The translations under genes were made by a program, and so were the position numbers. The notes beneath the pieces were generated by a model, which saw only the letters and a program-made list of their open reading frames with translations, was not told where the DNA came from and made no database searches. A stretch of 48,666 nt of DNA from the NCBI GenBank assembly GCA_030654075.1, contig JAURYB010000116.1, positions 1 through 48,666 of the forward strand, read 5' to 3'. Numbering within the stretch: position 1 is the stretch's first letter; each line of letters opens with the position of its first letter. Positions 16,404-26,922 of the stretch are shown here, piece by piece. The DNA comes from Bacteroidales bacterium (lineage in GTDB: Bacteria > Bacteroidota > Bacteroidia > Bacteroidales > UBA4417).

Positions 16404-16868
16404 ATGATACCCTTACAAGGAGAACACATTTGCCGGGTTGATGCAAAAGGAAGATTTATGCTTCCGGTTGCATTAAAAAACCAGCTTAGTGCCTCATTGA
16501 GTGAAGGTTTCGTGGTAAAGCGCAGTATCCTCAGTCCATGTCTTGAGCTCTTTCCGCGATCAAACTGGAATGAACTTATAAACAAGATAACCAGCAAATT
16601 GAACAGGTTTGTAAAAAGAGATAATGATTTTATCCGTGCCTATAATGCTGGTTTAAAGGAACTTGAAATTGATAGCACAGGCAGGATATTGATACCACGA
16701 GATCTGGCTGTAATCGCAGGCATAACCAGCGACATTGTGGTAACTGCCAAAATGGGATGCATTGAAATTTGGGATAAAGCTAAATACGATGAAGTAATCA
16801 GCGAAACCCAGACTAATATTTCCGCATTAGCCGAAGAAATATTAGGGAATATTAACCTCAACGAATGA
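16404..16868 (+). CDS. mraZ: Transcriptional regulator MraZ
   Basis: A 154-residue protein with two MraZ/AbrB-like half domains. The first begins GEHICRVDAKGRFMLPVALK and the second reads ELEIDSTGRILIPRDLAVIAG. Both keep the D-x-x-G-R-h-x-h-P signature. I start it at ATG 16404 (MIPLQGEH) because a longer frame beginning at 16326 would include the MraZ boxes and promoter. MraZ forms ring-shaped oligomers, binds the repeats upstream of its own gene and represses the dcw operon. It is the first gene of the cluster, with rsmH beginning 7 nt downstream. Confidence 0.93.
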   Translation: MIPLQGEHICRVDAKGRFMLPVALKNQLSASLSEGFVVKRSILSPCLELFPRSNWNELINKITSKLNRFVKRDNDFIRAYNAGLKELEIDSTGRILIPRDLAVIAGITSDIVVTAKMGCIEIWDKAKYDEVISETQTNISALAEEILGNINLNE

Positions 16869-16875
16869 AAACCGA

Positions 16876-17769
16876 ATGTACCACCAACCCGCTTTATTGC
16901 ACGAATGTATTGAAGGCCTCAGCATCAATCCGTCAGGGATTTATGCTGATCTTACTTTCGGTGGTGGCGGGCATTCGCGTGAAATATTAAGCAAACTCAA
17001 CGCTGACGGTCGTTTGATTGCTTTTGACCAGGATGAGGATTCAATAGAGAATACACTTGATGATGAGCGCTTCACTTTGGTAAATGAGAATTTTCGTTAT
17101 CTGAAAAACTTCCTTCGACGACACAAAGCTTTTCCACTGGACGGCATATTGGCTGATCTTGGCATTTCCTCGCACCAGATCGATACTCCGGAACGTGGTT
17201 TTGCAACCCGTTTCGAAGGCCCGCTGGATATGCGGATGGGCCGGAACCAGGGATCTACCGCAGCCCAAATGGTGAATACGTACCCGGAAGAAAAACTCCG
17301 CTCAGTATTTCAACTCTACGGAGAACTATCGAATGCCCGTCAGCTTGCGGCAGCAATTGTTCAGGCGCGTACAAATCCAATTACGACAACTACTGAATTG
17401 AAGGAATCCATTAAATCATGCCTGCCTTCCAATTACGAAAACAAGATCCTGGCCCAGATTTTCCAGGCTATCCGCATCGAAATCAATGACGAAATGGGAG
17501 CCTTGCAAGCCATGTTGAAACAATGCGCTGATGTATTAAAGCCAGGTGGCAGGCTTGTAATTATCTCATATCACTCGCTCGAAGACCGTCTGGTAAAGAA
17601 CTATATGAAATCAGGCAACGTTGAAGGCACACTGGAAAAAGATTTTTACGGTAACATACTAGCGCCTTTGAAACCTGTAACCCGTAAGCCTATAACTCCT
17701 GATTCAGATGAACTGGCAAGCAATCCCCGTTCGCGAAGTGCAAAATTACGTATAGCTCAAAAAATATAA
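16876..17769 (+). CDS. rsmH: 16S rRNA (cytosine1402-N4)-methyltransferase RsmH
   Basis: A 297-residue class I SAM methyltransferase (formerly MraW). The SAM loop is ADLTFGGGGHSREIL near residue 25, followed by FDQDEDS, and the family hallmark ILADLGISSHQID leads into RGFATRFEGPLDMRM. The C-terminal block ISYHSLEDRLVKNYM is also conserved. It methylates C1402 in the ribosomal P site. It occupies its usual second position in the dcw cluster, between mraZ and ftsL, and ends 2 nt before the next gene. Confidence 0.96.
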   Translation: MYHQPALLHECIEGLSINPSGIYADLTFGGGGHSREILSKLNADGRLIAFDQDEDSIENTLDDERFTLVNENFRYLKNFLRRHKAFPLDGILADLGISSHQIDTPERGFATRFEGPLDMRMGRNQGSTAAQMVNTYPEEKLRSVFQLYGELSNARQLAAAIVQARTNPITTTTELKESIKSCLPSNYENKILAQIFQAIRIEINDEMGALQAMLKQCADVLKPGGRLVIISYHSLEDRLVKNYMKSGNVEGTLEKDFYGNILAPLKPVTRKPITPDSDELASNPRSRSAKLRIAQKI

Positions 17770-17771
17770 TT

Positions 17772-18209
17772 ATGGCCGAACTACGTAATACAATAAATAT
17801 TGAGCCGGAAGTGGTTATACCTGAGCCCAAACCTTCGTCTGCAAAAGAGCCCTCTGCAAAAAAAGCTAAAGGAAAGAGCAGAGGAAAGCAAGCAGGAGGC
17901 AAGGTAAAAAGCATACTCGAAGGATCATTCCTGATTCGAGAAAAAATGATCGGGCTGCTACCCTTCCTCGTATTCCTCACAGGTATCGGATTGCTATACA
18001 TTTTTAACTCAAATTACGCCAACCGTACTATCATAACTATCAGTAAAACAAAAAAACAGATTGAAGAACAACGTTTCGAATACATCAATACCAAATCGAA
18101 GCTGATGCAGACTACCAGGCAAACCGAAATAGCAAAAAGATTGCAAAACAGCGGACTGAAAGAATCGAAAACTCCACCCCGCAAAATACTGATAGATCAA
18201 ACAAACTAA
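17772..18209 (+). CDS. ftsL: FtsL-like cell division protein
   Basis: A 145-residue bitopic protein in the ftsL position. The N-terminal 50 residues are cytoplasmic and very basic (KKAKGKSRGKQAGGKVK). One membrane helix lies at about 59-78 (LPFLVFLTGIGLLYIF), and a periplasmic coiled-coil-prone segment follows (ISKTKKQIEEQRFEYINTKS) up to about 115. Sequence similarity among FtsL proteins is low, so the call rests on topology, size and location between rsmH and ftsI. It would form the FtsQLB-type complex with FtsQ and activate FtsI/FtsW. Confidence 0.82.
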   Translation: MAELRNTINIEPEVVIPEPKPSSAKEPSAKKAKGKSRGKQAGGKVKSILEGSFLIREKMIGLLPFLVFLTGIGLLYIFNSNYANRTIITISKTKKQIEEQRFEYINTKSKLMQTTRQTEIAKRLQNSGLKESKTPPRKILIDQTN

Positions 18210-18216
18210 TGAAATA

Positions 18217-18327
18217 AATGTGATAATGTGGTAATGTGATAATGCGATAATGAAAACATAAAAGCAAGAAATTCTAACAAAAACCCTATTCCTCCAACTC
18301 ATAACTCATAATTCATAACTCATAACT
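18217..18327. repeat. Short tandem repeats between ftsL and ftsI
   Basis: The 136-nt gap holds two degenerate arrays: about four copies of a 9-mer of the form GATAATGYG (18220-18252) and four of ACTCATAAT/C (18296-18327). Similar AT-rich micro-repeats occur at 37611-37656. It interrupts an otherwise tightly packed operon, and no promoter stands out. Confidence 0.6.
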
Positions 18328-18345
18328 ATTCTGATAGTTCAACCA

Positions 18346-20448
18346 ATGGATTCAAGGAAATCGATACTTACACGTGTGTACCTGGTTTATGGCTTTATGT
18401 TTGTCATAAGCTTTGCCATTATCGGTAAGATTCTTTATATCCAGCTGGTTGAAGGCGAAATGTGGAAAGCTAAAGCAGAAAAACTCTCACTGAAATATTT
18501 CACTATTCAACCTAACCGGGGGAATATATATGATGTAAACGGTGAGATGCTGGCAACTTCGGTACCCTTGTTTGAAGTTCGCATGGATGCGGCTTCGCCT
18601 TTGATTGCTGATTCAACTTTCGATAAAGACATTGATTCGCTTGCTTTATGTCTGGCAGGTTATTTTAAGGATAAAACCACCAAAGCATACAAATCCTTAT
18701 TAGTTAAAGGACGGAAAAACAAGAACCGCTATCTGCTTATAAAGCGTAAAGCTGATTTCGATCAACTAAAAGCTATACGTACATTCCCGATTTTCAGATT
18801 AGGGAAAAACAGCGGAGGCCTTATTACTACAGTTCAAAACAAAAGAGTTTATCCTTTCGATAACCTGGGTTATCGGACACTGGGATGGTATAAGGACGGT
18901 AACTCAAATAATGTGGGTATTGAAAGTTCTTTCAATGATGAGATGCAGGGAATGGTTGGGAAACGTCTATACCAGCGTATTCCGGATGGCAACTGGCGCC
19001 CGATGAACAGGGGCAATGAAATAGAGCCCGTAAATGGCGCTGATATTATCACCACCATTGACATTAATATTCAGGATGTCGCCGAAGAAGCTTTGTTACA
19101 ACAGCTTATAGTAAATAAAGCTGACCATGGCTGCGCTATCCTGATGGAAGTTAAGACAGGCGAAATAAGAGCCATTGCCAACCTTGGACTTACCAAACAA
19201 GGCACCTATGAAGAACTTTATAACTATGCCATTGGCGAAAGCACTGAGCCGGGATCGACTTTCAAATTATTCTCACTCTTGGCTGCTTTTGAAGACGGAA
19301 AAGTAAAACTCAATGATTTAGTGGATGTAACCGGAGGAATTACCCAGTTTGGAAGGCGGACCATGCGTGATTCGCATATGGGTGGTGGGGTGATGACGGT
19401 TCAGCAGGCTTTCGAAAAGTCATCAAATGTAGGTATCTCTAAAGTAATTTACAAGGCATACGCATCTAATCCACAGGCCTTTGTCGACAGGCTGCACAGT
19501 TTCAGTGTAAACAAAAGAATGGGTCTCGAAATAAAAGGAGAAGGAAGGCCGCAGATTCTGGGAACTAAGGATGGTTTATGGTCAAATTCATCCTTGCCAT
19601 GGATGTCGATTGGATATGAAGTTGCACTAACACCATTGCAAATCCTGACTTTTTATAATGCTGTCGCAAATGATGGCGTAATGGTTAAACCCCGTTTTGT
19701 TAAAGAAATCCGTAAAGCAGGTTTGCCGGTTACCAGTTTTGAAACACAAATAATTAATCAGCGCATTGCTTCAAAAGAAGCAATTGCTATGGCTAAAACC
19801 ATGCTTGAAGCGGTTGTGGATCACGGAACAGGTTCAGTTCTGAAAAATCCTATTTACAAAGTTGCGGGTAAAACCGGAACCGCCCAGGTAGCTCAGAATC
19901 GCGGTGGTTATAATAAAACAAATTACAAAGGTTCTTTTGTTGGCTACTTCCCGGCTGATAATCCAAAATACTCCTGCATCGTGGTGATTAACAATCCCAC
20001 AGTTGGCGGATATTACGGAGGAACTATTTCGGCCCCTGTATTCCGCGAAATTGCCGACCGCATTTACGCTACTGATCCTGAAGTTGGAATGAACTGGACC
20101 GACACAACACATTCCATCCGCACTAATCCTATGCAGGCTGGCAATACGAAAGATATTCAATACCTGAGCAAATGGCTGGGTTATACAATGGGTGTCCCAA
20201 ATGCAGGTGACTGGATTACGCAGGTAACTGACAGCAATGGAACCCGGTTTGCCTCGGTGGCTTATGCTCAAACGACCATACCAAGTGTAATCGGAATGGG
20301 TGCCAGTGACGCTGTTTACCGGCTCGAAAAGCTGGGTGTAAAAGTCCAGATCAACGGCGTTGGACTTGTAAAACAGCAATCGCTTCCGGCAGGAAGCACA
20401 TTTTTACCCGGGATGCCGATACTGCTCAGCCTGGGATTTAATAATTAA
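18346..20448 (+). CDS. ftsI: Septal peptidoglycan transpeptidase FtsI (PBP3) with PASTA domain
   Basis: A 700-residue class B penicillin-binding protein. It has an N-terminal membrane anchor (about 10-30), a pedestal domain with RGNIYDVNGEMLA, and a transpeptidase domain. The catalytic serine is S304 in STFK, SSN occurs in EKSSNVGISK and the KTG triad at K509. A single PASTA repeat forms the C-terminus (about 640-700, IPSVIGMGASDAVYRLEKLG). It crosslinks septal peptidoglycan together with FtsW, encoded 4 kb downstream. A PASTA domain on the division PBP is normal in Bacteroidota and Gram-positives. Spacing of 40 nt to murE suggests co-transcription. Confidence 0.95.
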   Translation: MDSRKSILTRVYLVYGFMFVISFAIIGKILYIQLVEGEMWKAKAEKLSLKYFTIQPNRGNIYDVNGEMLATSVPLFEVRMDAASPLIADSTFDKDIDSLALCLAGYFKDKTTKAYKSLLVKGRKNKNRYLLIKRKADFDQLKAIRTFPIFRLGKNSGGLITTVQNKRVYPFDNLGYRTLGWYKDGNSNNVGIESSFNDEMQGMVGKRLYQRIPDGNWRPMNRGNEIEPVNGADIITTIDINIQDVAEEALLQQLIVNKADHGCAILMEVKTGEIRAIANLGLTKQGTYEELYNYAIGESTEPGSTFKLFSLLAAFEDGKVKLNDLVDVTGGITQFGRRTMRDSHMGGGVMTVQQAFEKSSNVGISKVIYKAYASNPQAFVDRLHSFSVNKRMGLEIKGEGRPQILGTKDGLWSNSSLPWMSIGYEVALTPLQILTFYNAVANDGVMVKPRFVKEIRKAGLPVTSFETQIINQRIASKEAIAMAKTMLEAVVDHGTGSVLKNPIYKVAGKTGTAQVAQNRGGYNKTNYKGSFVGYFPADNPKYSCIVVINNPTVGGYYGGTISAPVFREIADRIYATDPEVGMNWTDTTHSIRTNPMQAGNTKDIQYLSKWLGYTMGVPNAGDWITQVTDSNGTRFASVAYAQTTIPSVIGMGASDAVYRLEKLGVKVQINGVGLVKQQSLPAGSTFLPGMPILLSLGFNN

Positions 20449-20488
20449 TTCAAATAAAATAAAACTAAAAGAAATAAGGTCATCCTAT

Positions 20489-21940
20489 ATGAAATCCCTG
20501 AACGATCTGCTTCGCGATGTTAACGTCAAAAAAATCAAAGGTAATACTGATGATATCATCAGTGGCATTACCTATGATTCGCGCGAAGTTATTGCCGGCA
20601 GTATGTTTTTTGCTATAAAAGGGACAAGGGTTGACGGTCACAATTTTATTCAACAGGTTATTGATAGTGGAGCTGTGGCCATTGTTTGCGAAAACCTTCC
20701 GGAAAACCTGATCAACGGAGTAGCCTATATTCAGGTTGAAGATAGTAGTTACAGTTCAGGAATAATCGCTTCCAACTGGTTTGGAAATCCATCCAAAAAA
20801 CTCAAACTCGTAGGAATAACAGGTACAAATGGTAAAACTACAACTGTAACTCTTCTTTTTAACCTTTTCAGGGAATTAGGATATCACACAGGGTTACTTT
20901 CAACTATCCTGAACAGAATTGATGATGAAATAATCCCTTCGACACACACCACACCGGATGCTATTCATCTCAACCAGTTACTCAGCCATATGGCTGAAAA
21001 AGGTTGCAGTTACTGCTTTATGGAAGTGAGTTCGCATTCTATTGTTCAAAACCGGATTGCCGGATTAACATTTGCCGGGGGCATTTTCTCCAATATCACA
21101 CTCGATCATCTTGATTTCCATAAAACTTTTGACGAATACCTGAAAGCCAAGAAACGCTTCTTTGATGAATTGCCTTCTACCGCATTTGCACTTACTAATC
21201 TCGACGACAGGAATGGCCTGGTAATGTTGCAGAATACAAAAGCCAGCAAGCATACTTACAGCTTCCAGAAAATGGCTGACTTCAAAGGCCGCATTATTGA
21301 AGCTCCGCTTGATGGCCTACACCTCGACCTGGATGGTAATGAAATCTGGTGTCGCCTTGTTGGCAAGTTCAATGGTTACAACCTGATGGCAGTATATGCT
21401 GCCGGAGTTTTGCTGGAGCAGGATCCGCTGGAAGTGCTAACCATTTTGAGTAATCTCGAAAGTGTTGAAGGCCGGTTCGATTATATCAAATCACCACAAG
21501 GCATTATCGGGATAGTCGATTACGCTCATACGCCTGATGCATTGCAGAATGTACTTGAAACCATAAACCAGTTACGCACCGGCAATGAAATGTTGATTAC
21601 CGTGGTTGGCTGCGGCGGCGACAGGGACAAGAGTAAACGCCCTATCATGGCCAAAATTGCAGCCCGCTTAAGCGACAGGGTTATTCTGACTTCAGATAAT
21701 CCCCGTTCTGAAGTTCCTGAACAGATCATTGCTGAAATGCTTGCCGGTGTTGAAAAAGAGTTTGCCCGCAATGTTCAGAATATAACCGACAGGCATGATG
21801 CGATACGCATCGCCTGCGCCATGACCCGCGATAATGATGTAATCCTGATTGCAGGAAAAGGCCACGAAAAATACCAGGATATCAAAGGGGTAAAACATCC
21901 TTTCGATGATAAAGAAATTTTAAAAAAATACTTACTCTAA
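20489..21940 (+). CDS. murE: UDP-MurNAc-L-Ala-D-Glu:meso-diaminopimelate ligase MurE
   Basis: A 483-residue Mur ligase that adds the third residue of the stem peptide in the cytoplasm. It has the UDP-binding N-terminal domain ([19 protein letters not shown]), the ATP-binding motif [11 protein letters not shown] near residue 110, the central EVSSHSI block and a C-terminal domain with SDNPRSE. The DNPR sequence is the meso-diaminopimelate-specific signature, so the wall is of the DAP type. It occupies the canonical dcw position between ftsI and mraY. Confidence 0.96.
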   Translation: MKSLNDLLRDVNVKKIKGNTDDIISGITYDSREVIAGSMFFAIKGTRVDGHNFIQQVIDSGAVAIVCENLPENLINGVAYIQVEDSSYSSGIIASNWFGNPSKKLKLVGITGTNGKTTTVTLLFNLFRELGYHTGLLSTILNRIDDEIIPSTHTTPDAIHLNQLLSHMAEKGCSYCFMEVSSHSIVQNRIAGLTFAGGIFSNITLDHLDFHKTFDEYLKAKKRFFDELPSTAFALTNLDDRNGLVMLQNTKASKHTYSFQKMADFKGRIIEAPLDGLHLDLDGNEIWCRLVGKFNGYNLMAVYAAGVLLEQDPLEVLTILSNLESVEGRFDYIKSPQGIIGIVDYAHTPDALQNVLETINQLRTGNEMLITVVGCGGDRDKSKRPIMAKIAARLSDRVILTSDNPRSEVPEQIIAEMLAGVEKEFARNVQNITDRHDAIRIACAMTRDNDVILIAGKGHEKYQDIKGVKHPFDDKEILKKYLL

Positions 21941-21983
21941 CCTAACCCAACTCAAACTAAATACTAACCGAAAACGAAGCCAT

Positions 21984-23240
21984 ATGCTGTATTATCTTTT
22001 CACATATCTTGATAAAGCGTACAATGTACCAGGAGCCGGGATGTTTCAATTCATTTCATTCCGCGCTGCTTTGGCAACGATATTTTCTTTGTTCATCTCC
22101 TTGATTTACGGCAAGCGAATCATCAATTATTTGAGGGCAAAACAAATCGGTGAAACCGTTCGTGAACTTGGTCTTGAAGGGCAAATGGCTAAAACCGGAA
22201 CTCCAACCATGGGAGGACTTATCATACTAGGAGCACTGCTTATTCCTACTCTGCTTTTTGCTAAAATCTTAAATATCTACATACTCCTGATGCTATTTGT
22301 AACCATCTGGCTCGGGCTGATCGGCTTCCTGGATGACTACATCAAGGTTTTCAGGAAAAACAAAGAAGGACTGGCCGGCAGGTTCAAGATTATCGGGCAG
22401 GTAGTTGCAGGTTTGGTTGTAGGATCAGTATTGTATTTCAATGAAGGAATTGTAATCCGCGAACGTGTTCCGGAAAGAAGAACTGAGTTGAGGACAAGTA
22501 CCCTTACCGCTTTTGAGCAAGTGAAAGATCACAATAAAAAATTTAAAAAAACACCTGAAAAATCAACTAAAACAACCATCCCATTCTTTAAAAACAATGA
22601 ATTCGACTATGCCGTATTGCTGAAATGGATCGGCGATGATTACAGGAAATATGCCTGGCTGATTTTTATCCCGATGGTAATATTTGTGATAACTGCCATC
22701 TCAAATGGAGCAAACCTTACCGACGGCATGGATGGGCTGGCGACAGGAACATCGGCTGTTATTGCCGCAACACTTGGCTTGCTTGCATGGGTAAGCGGCA
22801 ATATTGTGTTTGCTGATTATCTCAACATCATGTATATACCTAATACGGGCGAACTGGTTGTTTTCATCTTTGCGCTTGTTGGGGCATGCGTAGGATTTCT
22901 CTGGTATAACTCGTACCCGGCTCAAATATTTATGGGCGACACCGGAAGCCTGGCATTGGGCGGCATCATAGCTGCGCTGGCTATTATGATCCGGAAGGAA
23001 TTGCTTATTCCAATCCTGTGTGGAATTTTTATTGCCGAAAATCTGTCGGTCGTGATACAGGTTTTTTACTTCAAATACACCAGGAAAAGGACCGGCGAAG
23101 GAAAAAGAATATTCCTGATGGCACCCTTGCATCATCATTATCAAAAGAAAGGGTATCCGGAACCAAAAATTGTAATGCGGTTCCTGATTATCGGTATTGC
23201 ACTGGCACTGGCATCCATAATCACATTAAAGATCAGGTAG
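21984..23240 (+). CDS. mraY: Phospho-N-acetylmuramoyl-pentapeptide transferase MraY
   Basis: A 418-residue polytopic membrane enzyme that makes lipid I from UDP-MurNAc-pentapeptide and undecaprenyl phosphate. Conserved blocks are [53 protein letters not shown] and the HHHYQKKG loop. It is longer than the E. coli protein (360 residues) because of a basic insert of about 60 residues ([15 protein letters not shown] to [10 protein letters not shown], about 160-210), a known feature of Bacteroidota MraY. It ends 17 nt before murD. Confidence 0.96.
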   Translation: MLYYLFTYLDKAYNVPGAGMFQFISFRAALATIFSLFISLIYGKRIINYLRAKQIGETVRELGLEGQMAKTGTPTMGGLIILGALLIPTLLFAKILNIYILLMLFVTIWLGLIGFLDDYIKVFRKNKEGLAGRFKIIGQVVAGLVVGSVLYFNEGIVIRERVPERRTELRTSTLTAFEQVKDHNKKFKKTPEKSTKTTIPFFKNNEFDYAVLLKWIGDDYRKYAWLIFIPMVIFVITAISNGANLTDGMDGLATGTSAVIAATLGLLAWVSGNIVFADYLNIMYIPNTGELVVFIFALVGACVGFLWYNSYPAQIFMGDTGSLALGGIIAALAIMIRKELLIPILCGIFIAENLSVVIQVFYFKYTRKRTGEGKRIFLMAPLHHHYQKKGYPEPKIVMRFLIIGIALALASIITLKIR

Positions 23241-23257
23241 CGGCAAAGGTTGATATA

Positions 23258-24598
23258 ATGAGTAAAAAGATAGCCATACTGGGAGCGGGCGAAAGCGGAA
23301 CAGGAGCAGCAGTGCTGGCTAAAAAACAAGGATTCAGGGTTTGGCTATCCGATTCCGGAAAAATTAAAGAAAAATACAGAAACGTTCTTTCACATTTTGA
23401 AATAGCATTCGAAGAGGGAAAACATACAGAAGAAGAAATTCTTGACGCCGATGAGGTGATTATCAGCCCGGGAATTCCTTTAACTGCGCCTTTGGTCCAA
23501 AAAATCAAGGCTAAACTGATACCGGTGATTTCAGAGATTGAATTTGCGGCCCGGTACACGAAAGCACGAAAAATCTGTATCACAGGATCAAATGGAAAAA
23601 CAACTACCACCTTGCTTATCCATCACATCCTTAAAAACGCAGGCTTCAATGTTGGTCTGGCCGGAAATGTTGGCGAAAGTTTTGCCATGCAGGTTGCCAC
23701 CAAAGAATACGATTGGTATGTACTGGAAATCAGCTCCTTTCAGCTCGACAGCATGTTTGACTTTAAAGCTGACATTGCCATACTAACAAACATTACACCC
23801 GATCATATGGATCGGTACGATTACAAATTTGAAAACTACATCAACTCAAAGTTCAGAATTACTCAGAATCAAACGAATGAAGATGCCTTTATCTATTGCC
23901 TGGATGATGAAGTAAGCGCTGCCGAAGTAAGCAGGCGTAACCTGAAAGCTCAGATTTACACAACTACTTGTCAACCGGGAAACACCACAGCGAATGCTTA
24001 TTGTTTTGAAAATAAAATACAAATAACCACAAATACTAACTTTTTTACCATGACATTGGAAGAACTCGCCTTACAAGGCAAACACAATGTGTACAATTCG
24101 ATGGCTGCTTCAATAGCCTCAAAACTGGTCGATATCCGCAGTGAAAGTATCCGCCAGTCGCTGAGCGCTTTTGAAAATGTACCGCACCGCCTCGAATTTG
24201 TGGCACGTATCCATGGCATTGATTTTATCAATGATTCCAAGGCTACCAATGTTAACAGCGCATGGTACGCACTCGAAACCGCCGACTCGCCACTGATTTG
24301 GATTGCTGGTGGCGTGGATAAAGGAAATGATTATGCTAAACTGGAGGAACTGGTTTCGCAGAAGGTAAAAGCCATAATCTGCCTTGGAGTTGATAATGCC
24401 AAGATCATTGAAACTTTCGGATCAAGGGTTGACGCCATTTATGAAACCCAATCCGCTGAACAGGCTGTTCTTACGGCTTATACCATCGGCAAAAAAGGAG
24501 ATACTGTATTATTATCACCCGCTTGCGCCAGTTTCGATCTTTTTGAAAGTTATGAAGATCGCGGCGATAAATTTAAACAGGCTGTCAGAAACTTATAA
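23258..24598 (+). CDS. murD: UDP-MurNAc-L-alanine:D-glutamate ligase MurD
   Basis: A 446-residue Mur ligase. I start it at ATG 23258 (MSKKIAILGAGESG), since the longer in-frame extension would lie inside mraY. It shows the N-terminal Rossmann-like nucleotide domain, the ATP loop ITGSNGKTTTTLLI, the EISSFQLD block that marks MurD, TNITPDHMDRY and the C-terminal INDSKATNVNSAWYAL and SPACASFDLFESYEDRG signatures. It adds D-glutamate to UDP-MurNAc-L-Ala in the cytoplasm. It sits between mraY and ftsW as expected. Confidence 0.95.
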   Translation: MSKKIAILGAGESGTGAAVLAKKQGFRVWLSDSGKIKEKYRNVLSHFEIAFEEGKHTEEEILDADEVIISPGIPLTAPLVQKIKAKLIPVISEIEFAARYTKARKICITGSNGKTTTTLLIHHILKNAGFNVGLAGNVGESFAMQVATKEYDWYVLEISSFQLDSMFDFKADIAILTNITPDHMDRYDYKFENYINSKFRITQNQTNEDAFIYCLDDEVSAAEVSRRNLKAQIYTTTCQPGNTTANAYCFENKIQITTNTNFFTMTLEELALQGKHNVYNSMAASIASKLVDIRSESIRQSLSAFENVPHRLEFVARIHGIDFINDSKATNVNSAWYALETADSPLIWIAGGVDKGNDYAKLEELVSQKVKAIICLGVDNAKIIETFGSRVDAIYETQSAEQAVLTAYTIGKKGDTVLLSPACASFDLFESYEDRGDKFKQAVRNL

Positions 24599-24628
24599 AA
24601 CAAATCAATTTACAATCAGACCTTAAAA

Positions 24629-25804
24629 ATGATTCAGATAGTTCCGAAAGTACGTGGGGATAAAGTAATATGGGGAGTTGTAATTATACTCTCGGTATTC
24701 TCTGTTCTGGCTGTGTACAGTTCGACCACAACGCTTGCTTATCGTTTCAAACAGGGGAATACGGAGTATTACCTGCTGAAACATATAGGCATCCTTCTTT
24801 TTGGATTTATCCTGATGTACGCGGCGCATAAGATCAAGTATGTTTATTATTCCAAAATATCCATGCTGGCTGTAATAATTGCGGCTCCGCTCCTGCTTTA
24901 TACGCTTGTGTTTGGTGAAGTCCGCAACGAAGCTGCCCGCTGGACAACCTTGCCGGGAGTCAACATTATGTTTCAACCGTCGGATCTTGCCAAGCTGGCT
25001 TTGATCATGTTTGTCGCCAGTATGCTTGCAAAAAAACAAAGCAACATCAAAGATCTCAGAAGCGCTTTTCTTCCTATCCTGCTACCTATATTGGTTATTT
25101 GCGGGTTGATTTTGCCGGCAAATCTCTCAACAGCTGCCATCCTTTTTGTGACTTGTATAATCCTGATGTTTGTCGGGGGTGTAAAATTCAGGTATCTGCT
25201 GGCTCTGGCAGGCATTGGTATTGCGGCGCTTGCTATCCTGATAGCTTTCCTGATGGTTTCACCAAAATCAAGTGGTCGTTTGGGAACCTGGCAAAACCGT
25301 ATAGAGCACTTCAGCGGCGGAGGCGACAGCGATGAAACTTTCCAGGTAGATCAGGCGAAAATTGCTATCGCAAACGGAGGCTTTGTAGGGAAATTCCCGG
25401 GAAACAGTATGCAGAAGAATTTCCTTCCGAATCCTTTTAACGACTTTATTTTTGCCATTATCATTGAAGAATATGGAGTTATAGGAGCGATAACCATTGT
25501 ACTGATGTACCTTATTCTGCTCTTTCGGGGGATACGGATTGCAATAAAAGCGCCCGGTAATTTCGGGGCATTACTGGCTATTGGTGTAACAATCAGCCTG
25601 GTTATACAGGCTTTTGCTAACATGGCAGTAGCTGTTCACCTGGTTCCGGTAACCGGTCAACCTCTGCCGCTTGTAAGTATGGGAGGAACCAGCATCTGGT
25701 TCACAAGTATTGCAATCGGGATTATATTGAGCGTAAGTAAAGAAATGGATGAGGTAGAAGTACCCACAGAAGAAACAACAGAACCGGAAAATGCAGCAGT
25801 TTAA
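24629..25804 (+). CDS. ftsW: Septal peptidoglycan polymerase FtsW (SEDS family)
   Basis: A 391-residue SEDS protein with about ten membrane helices. Diagnostic blocks are NEAARWTTLPGVNIMFQPSD, the VLLP-like cluster, GGDSDETFQVDQAKIAIANG, GVIGAITIVLMYL and the C-terminal VPVTGQPLPLVSMGGTSIWF. It polymerises lipid II at the septum in complex with FtsI. The last 14 nt overlap murG, indicating coupled translation. The polar, acidic C-terminal tail (EVEVPTEETTEPENAAV) is cytoplasmic. Confidence 0.95.
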   Translation: MIQIVPKVRGDKVIWGVVIILSVFSVLAVYSSTTTLAYRFKQGNTEYYLLKHIGILLFGFILMYAAHKIKYVYYSKISMLAVIIAAPLLLYTLVFGEVRNEAARWTTLPGVNIMFQPSDLAKLALIMFVASMLAKKQSNIKDLRSAFLPILLPILVICGLILPANLSTAAILFVTCIILMFVGGVKFRYLLALAGIGIAALAILIAFLMVSPKSSGRLGTWQNRIEHFSGGGDSDETFQVDQAKIAIANGGFVGKFPGNSMQKNFLPNPFNDFIFAIIIEEYGVIGAITIVLMYLILLFRGIRIAIKAPGNFGALLAIGVTISLVIQAFANMAVAVHLVPVTGQPLPLVSMGGTSIWFTSIAIGIILSVSKEMDEVEVPTEETTEPENAAV

Positions 25805-26912
25805 CAACATAAGGGTGATACTGAGCGGTGGCGGCACAGGCGGGCATATATTCCCGGCAGTCGCCATTGCGAATGCTGTTAAAGAAACAGCACCCGGTGC
25901 TGAAATTATGTTTGTGGGCGCCAAAGGCCGAATGGAAATGGAAAAAGTTCCGGCAGCCGGTTATCCTATCGAAGGATTGTGGATCAGCGGATTGCAACGT
26001 AGACTTACTGCTAACAACCTTATGTTTCCGTTTAAAGTTATTTCCAGTTTATATAAAGCCCGGAAAATCATAAAATCATTTAAACCTGATGTCGTAATTG
26101 GTACTGGGGGCTACGCATCCGGGCCAACACTTCGCATGGCTACATGGTTAGGAATACCAACCTTGATACAGGAACAGAATTCCTTCCCCGGTATTACCAA
26201 TAAAATGCTGGCTTCGAAAGCCGACAGAATTTGTGTCGCTTATCCGGGCATGGAAAAGTTCTTCCCTGAATCAAAAATCAGCATTACAGGCAACCCGGTC
26301 AGGCATGAGATTGAGTTTAACAACAATGCCAAGGCAGATTCGTTGAAACACTTTGGTCTCAATGAAGATAAGACAACGTTGCTTGTAGTTGGAGGAAGCC
26401 TGGGAGCAAGAACGATCAATCAAAGCATTCATGCCGGGTTAAAAACACTGGTCGACAACAATATTCAGCTTATCTGGCAAACAGGAAAACTTTACGGAAT
26501 TCAAGCCACTAAAGCTGTATTGGAATACAAGTTGAACGGAATTATTACCGAACAATTTATCAAAGAGATGGACATAGCCTATTCTGCCGCGGATATTGTA
26601 GTTTCCAGGGCTGGGGCCATTGCTATTTCGGAATTGTGCCTTACAGGGAAACCTTCCATACTAGTTCCTTCACCAAATGTTGCAGAAGATCATCAAACCA
26701 AGAACGCGCTGGCACTTTCATCACGCAACGCTGCCATTTTGGTTAAAGATTCCGATGCCGCAGCCGGTTTGATTAGCACAATTACAGCACTTGCATCTAA
26801 CCTGAATGAACAGAAAACGCTTAGTACAAATATCAGTTCCATGGCCATCCGGAATTCAGCCCGGCAAATAGCTGAACACGTTTTTGAACTTGCATCAAAA
26901 GGAAAGAAATAA
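25791..26912 (+). CDS. murG: Lipid II synthase MurG (UDP-GlcNAc:lipid I transferase)
   Basis: A 373-residue GT-B glycosyltransferase that adds GlcNAc to lipid I on the inner face of the membrane. It shows the glycine-rich loop GGTGGHIFPAVAIA near the N-terminus, GTGGYASGPTLRMA, QEQNSFPGITNKM, VVGGSLGARTINQS and the donor-binding SRAGAIAISELCLTGKPSIL. It starts within the end of ftsW, and murC begins 10 nt after its stop. Confidence 0.96.
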   Translation: MQQFNNIRVILSGGGTGGHIFPAVAIANAVKETAPGAEIMFVGAKGRMEMEKVPAAGYPIEGLWISGLQRRLTANNLMFPFKVISSLYKARKIIKSFKPDVVIGTGGYASGPTLRMATWLGIPTLIQEQNSFPGITNKMLASKADRICVAYPGMEKFFPESKISITGNPVRHEIEFNNNAKADSLKHFGLNEDKTTLLVVGGSLGARTINQSIHAGLKTLVDNNIQLIWQTGKLYGIQATKAVLEYKLNGIITEQFIKEMDIAYSAADIVVSRAGAIAISELCLTGKPSILVPSPNVAEDHQTKNALALSSRNAAILVKDSDAAAGLISTITALASNLNEQKTLSTNISSMAIRNSARQIAEHVFELASKGKK

Positions 26913-26922
26913 TATAAACATC

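Noticed and set aside
18217..18327. Short regularly spaced repeats that might suggest a CRISPR array
   Set aside because: Repeat units are only 9-10 nt, contiguous without unique spacers, and no cas genes are present.
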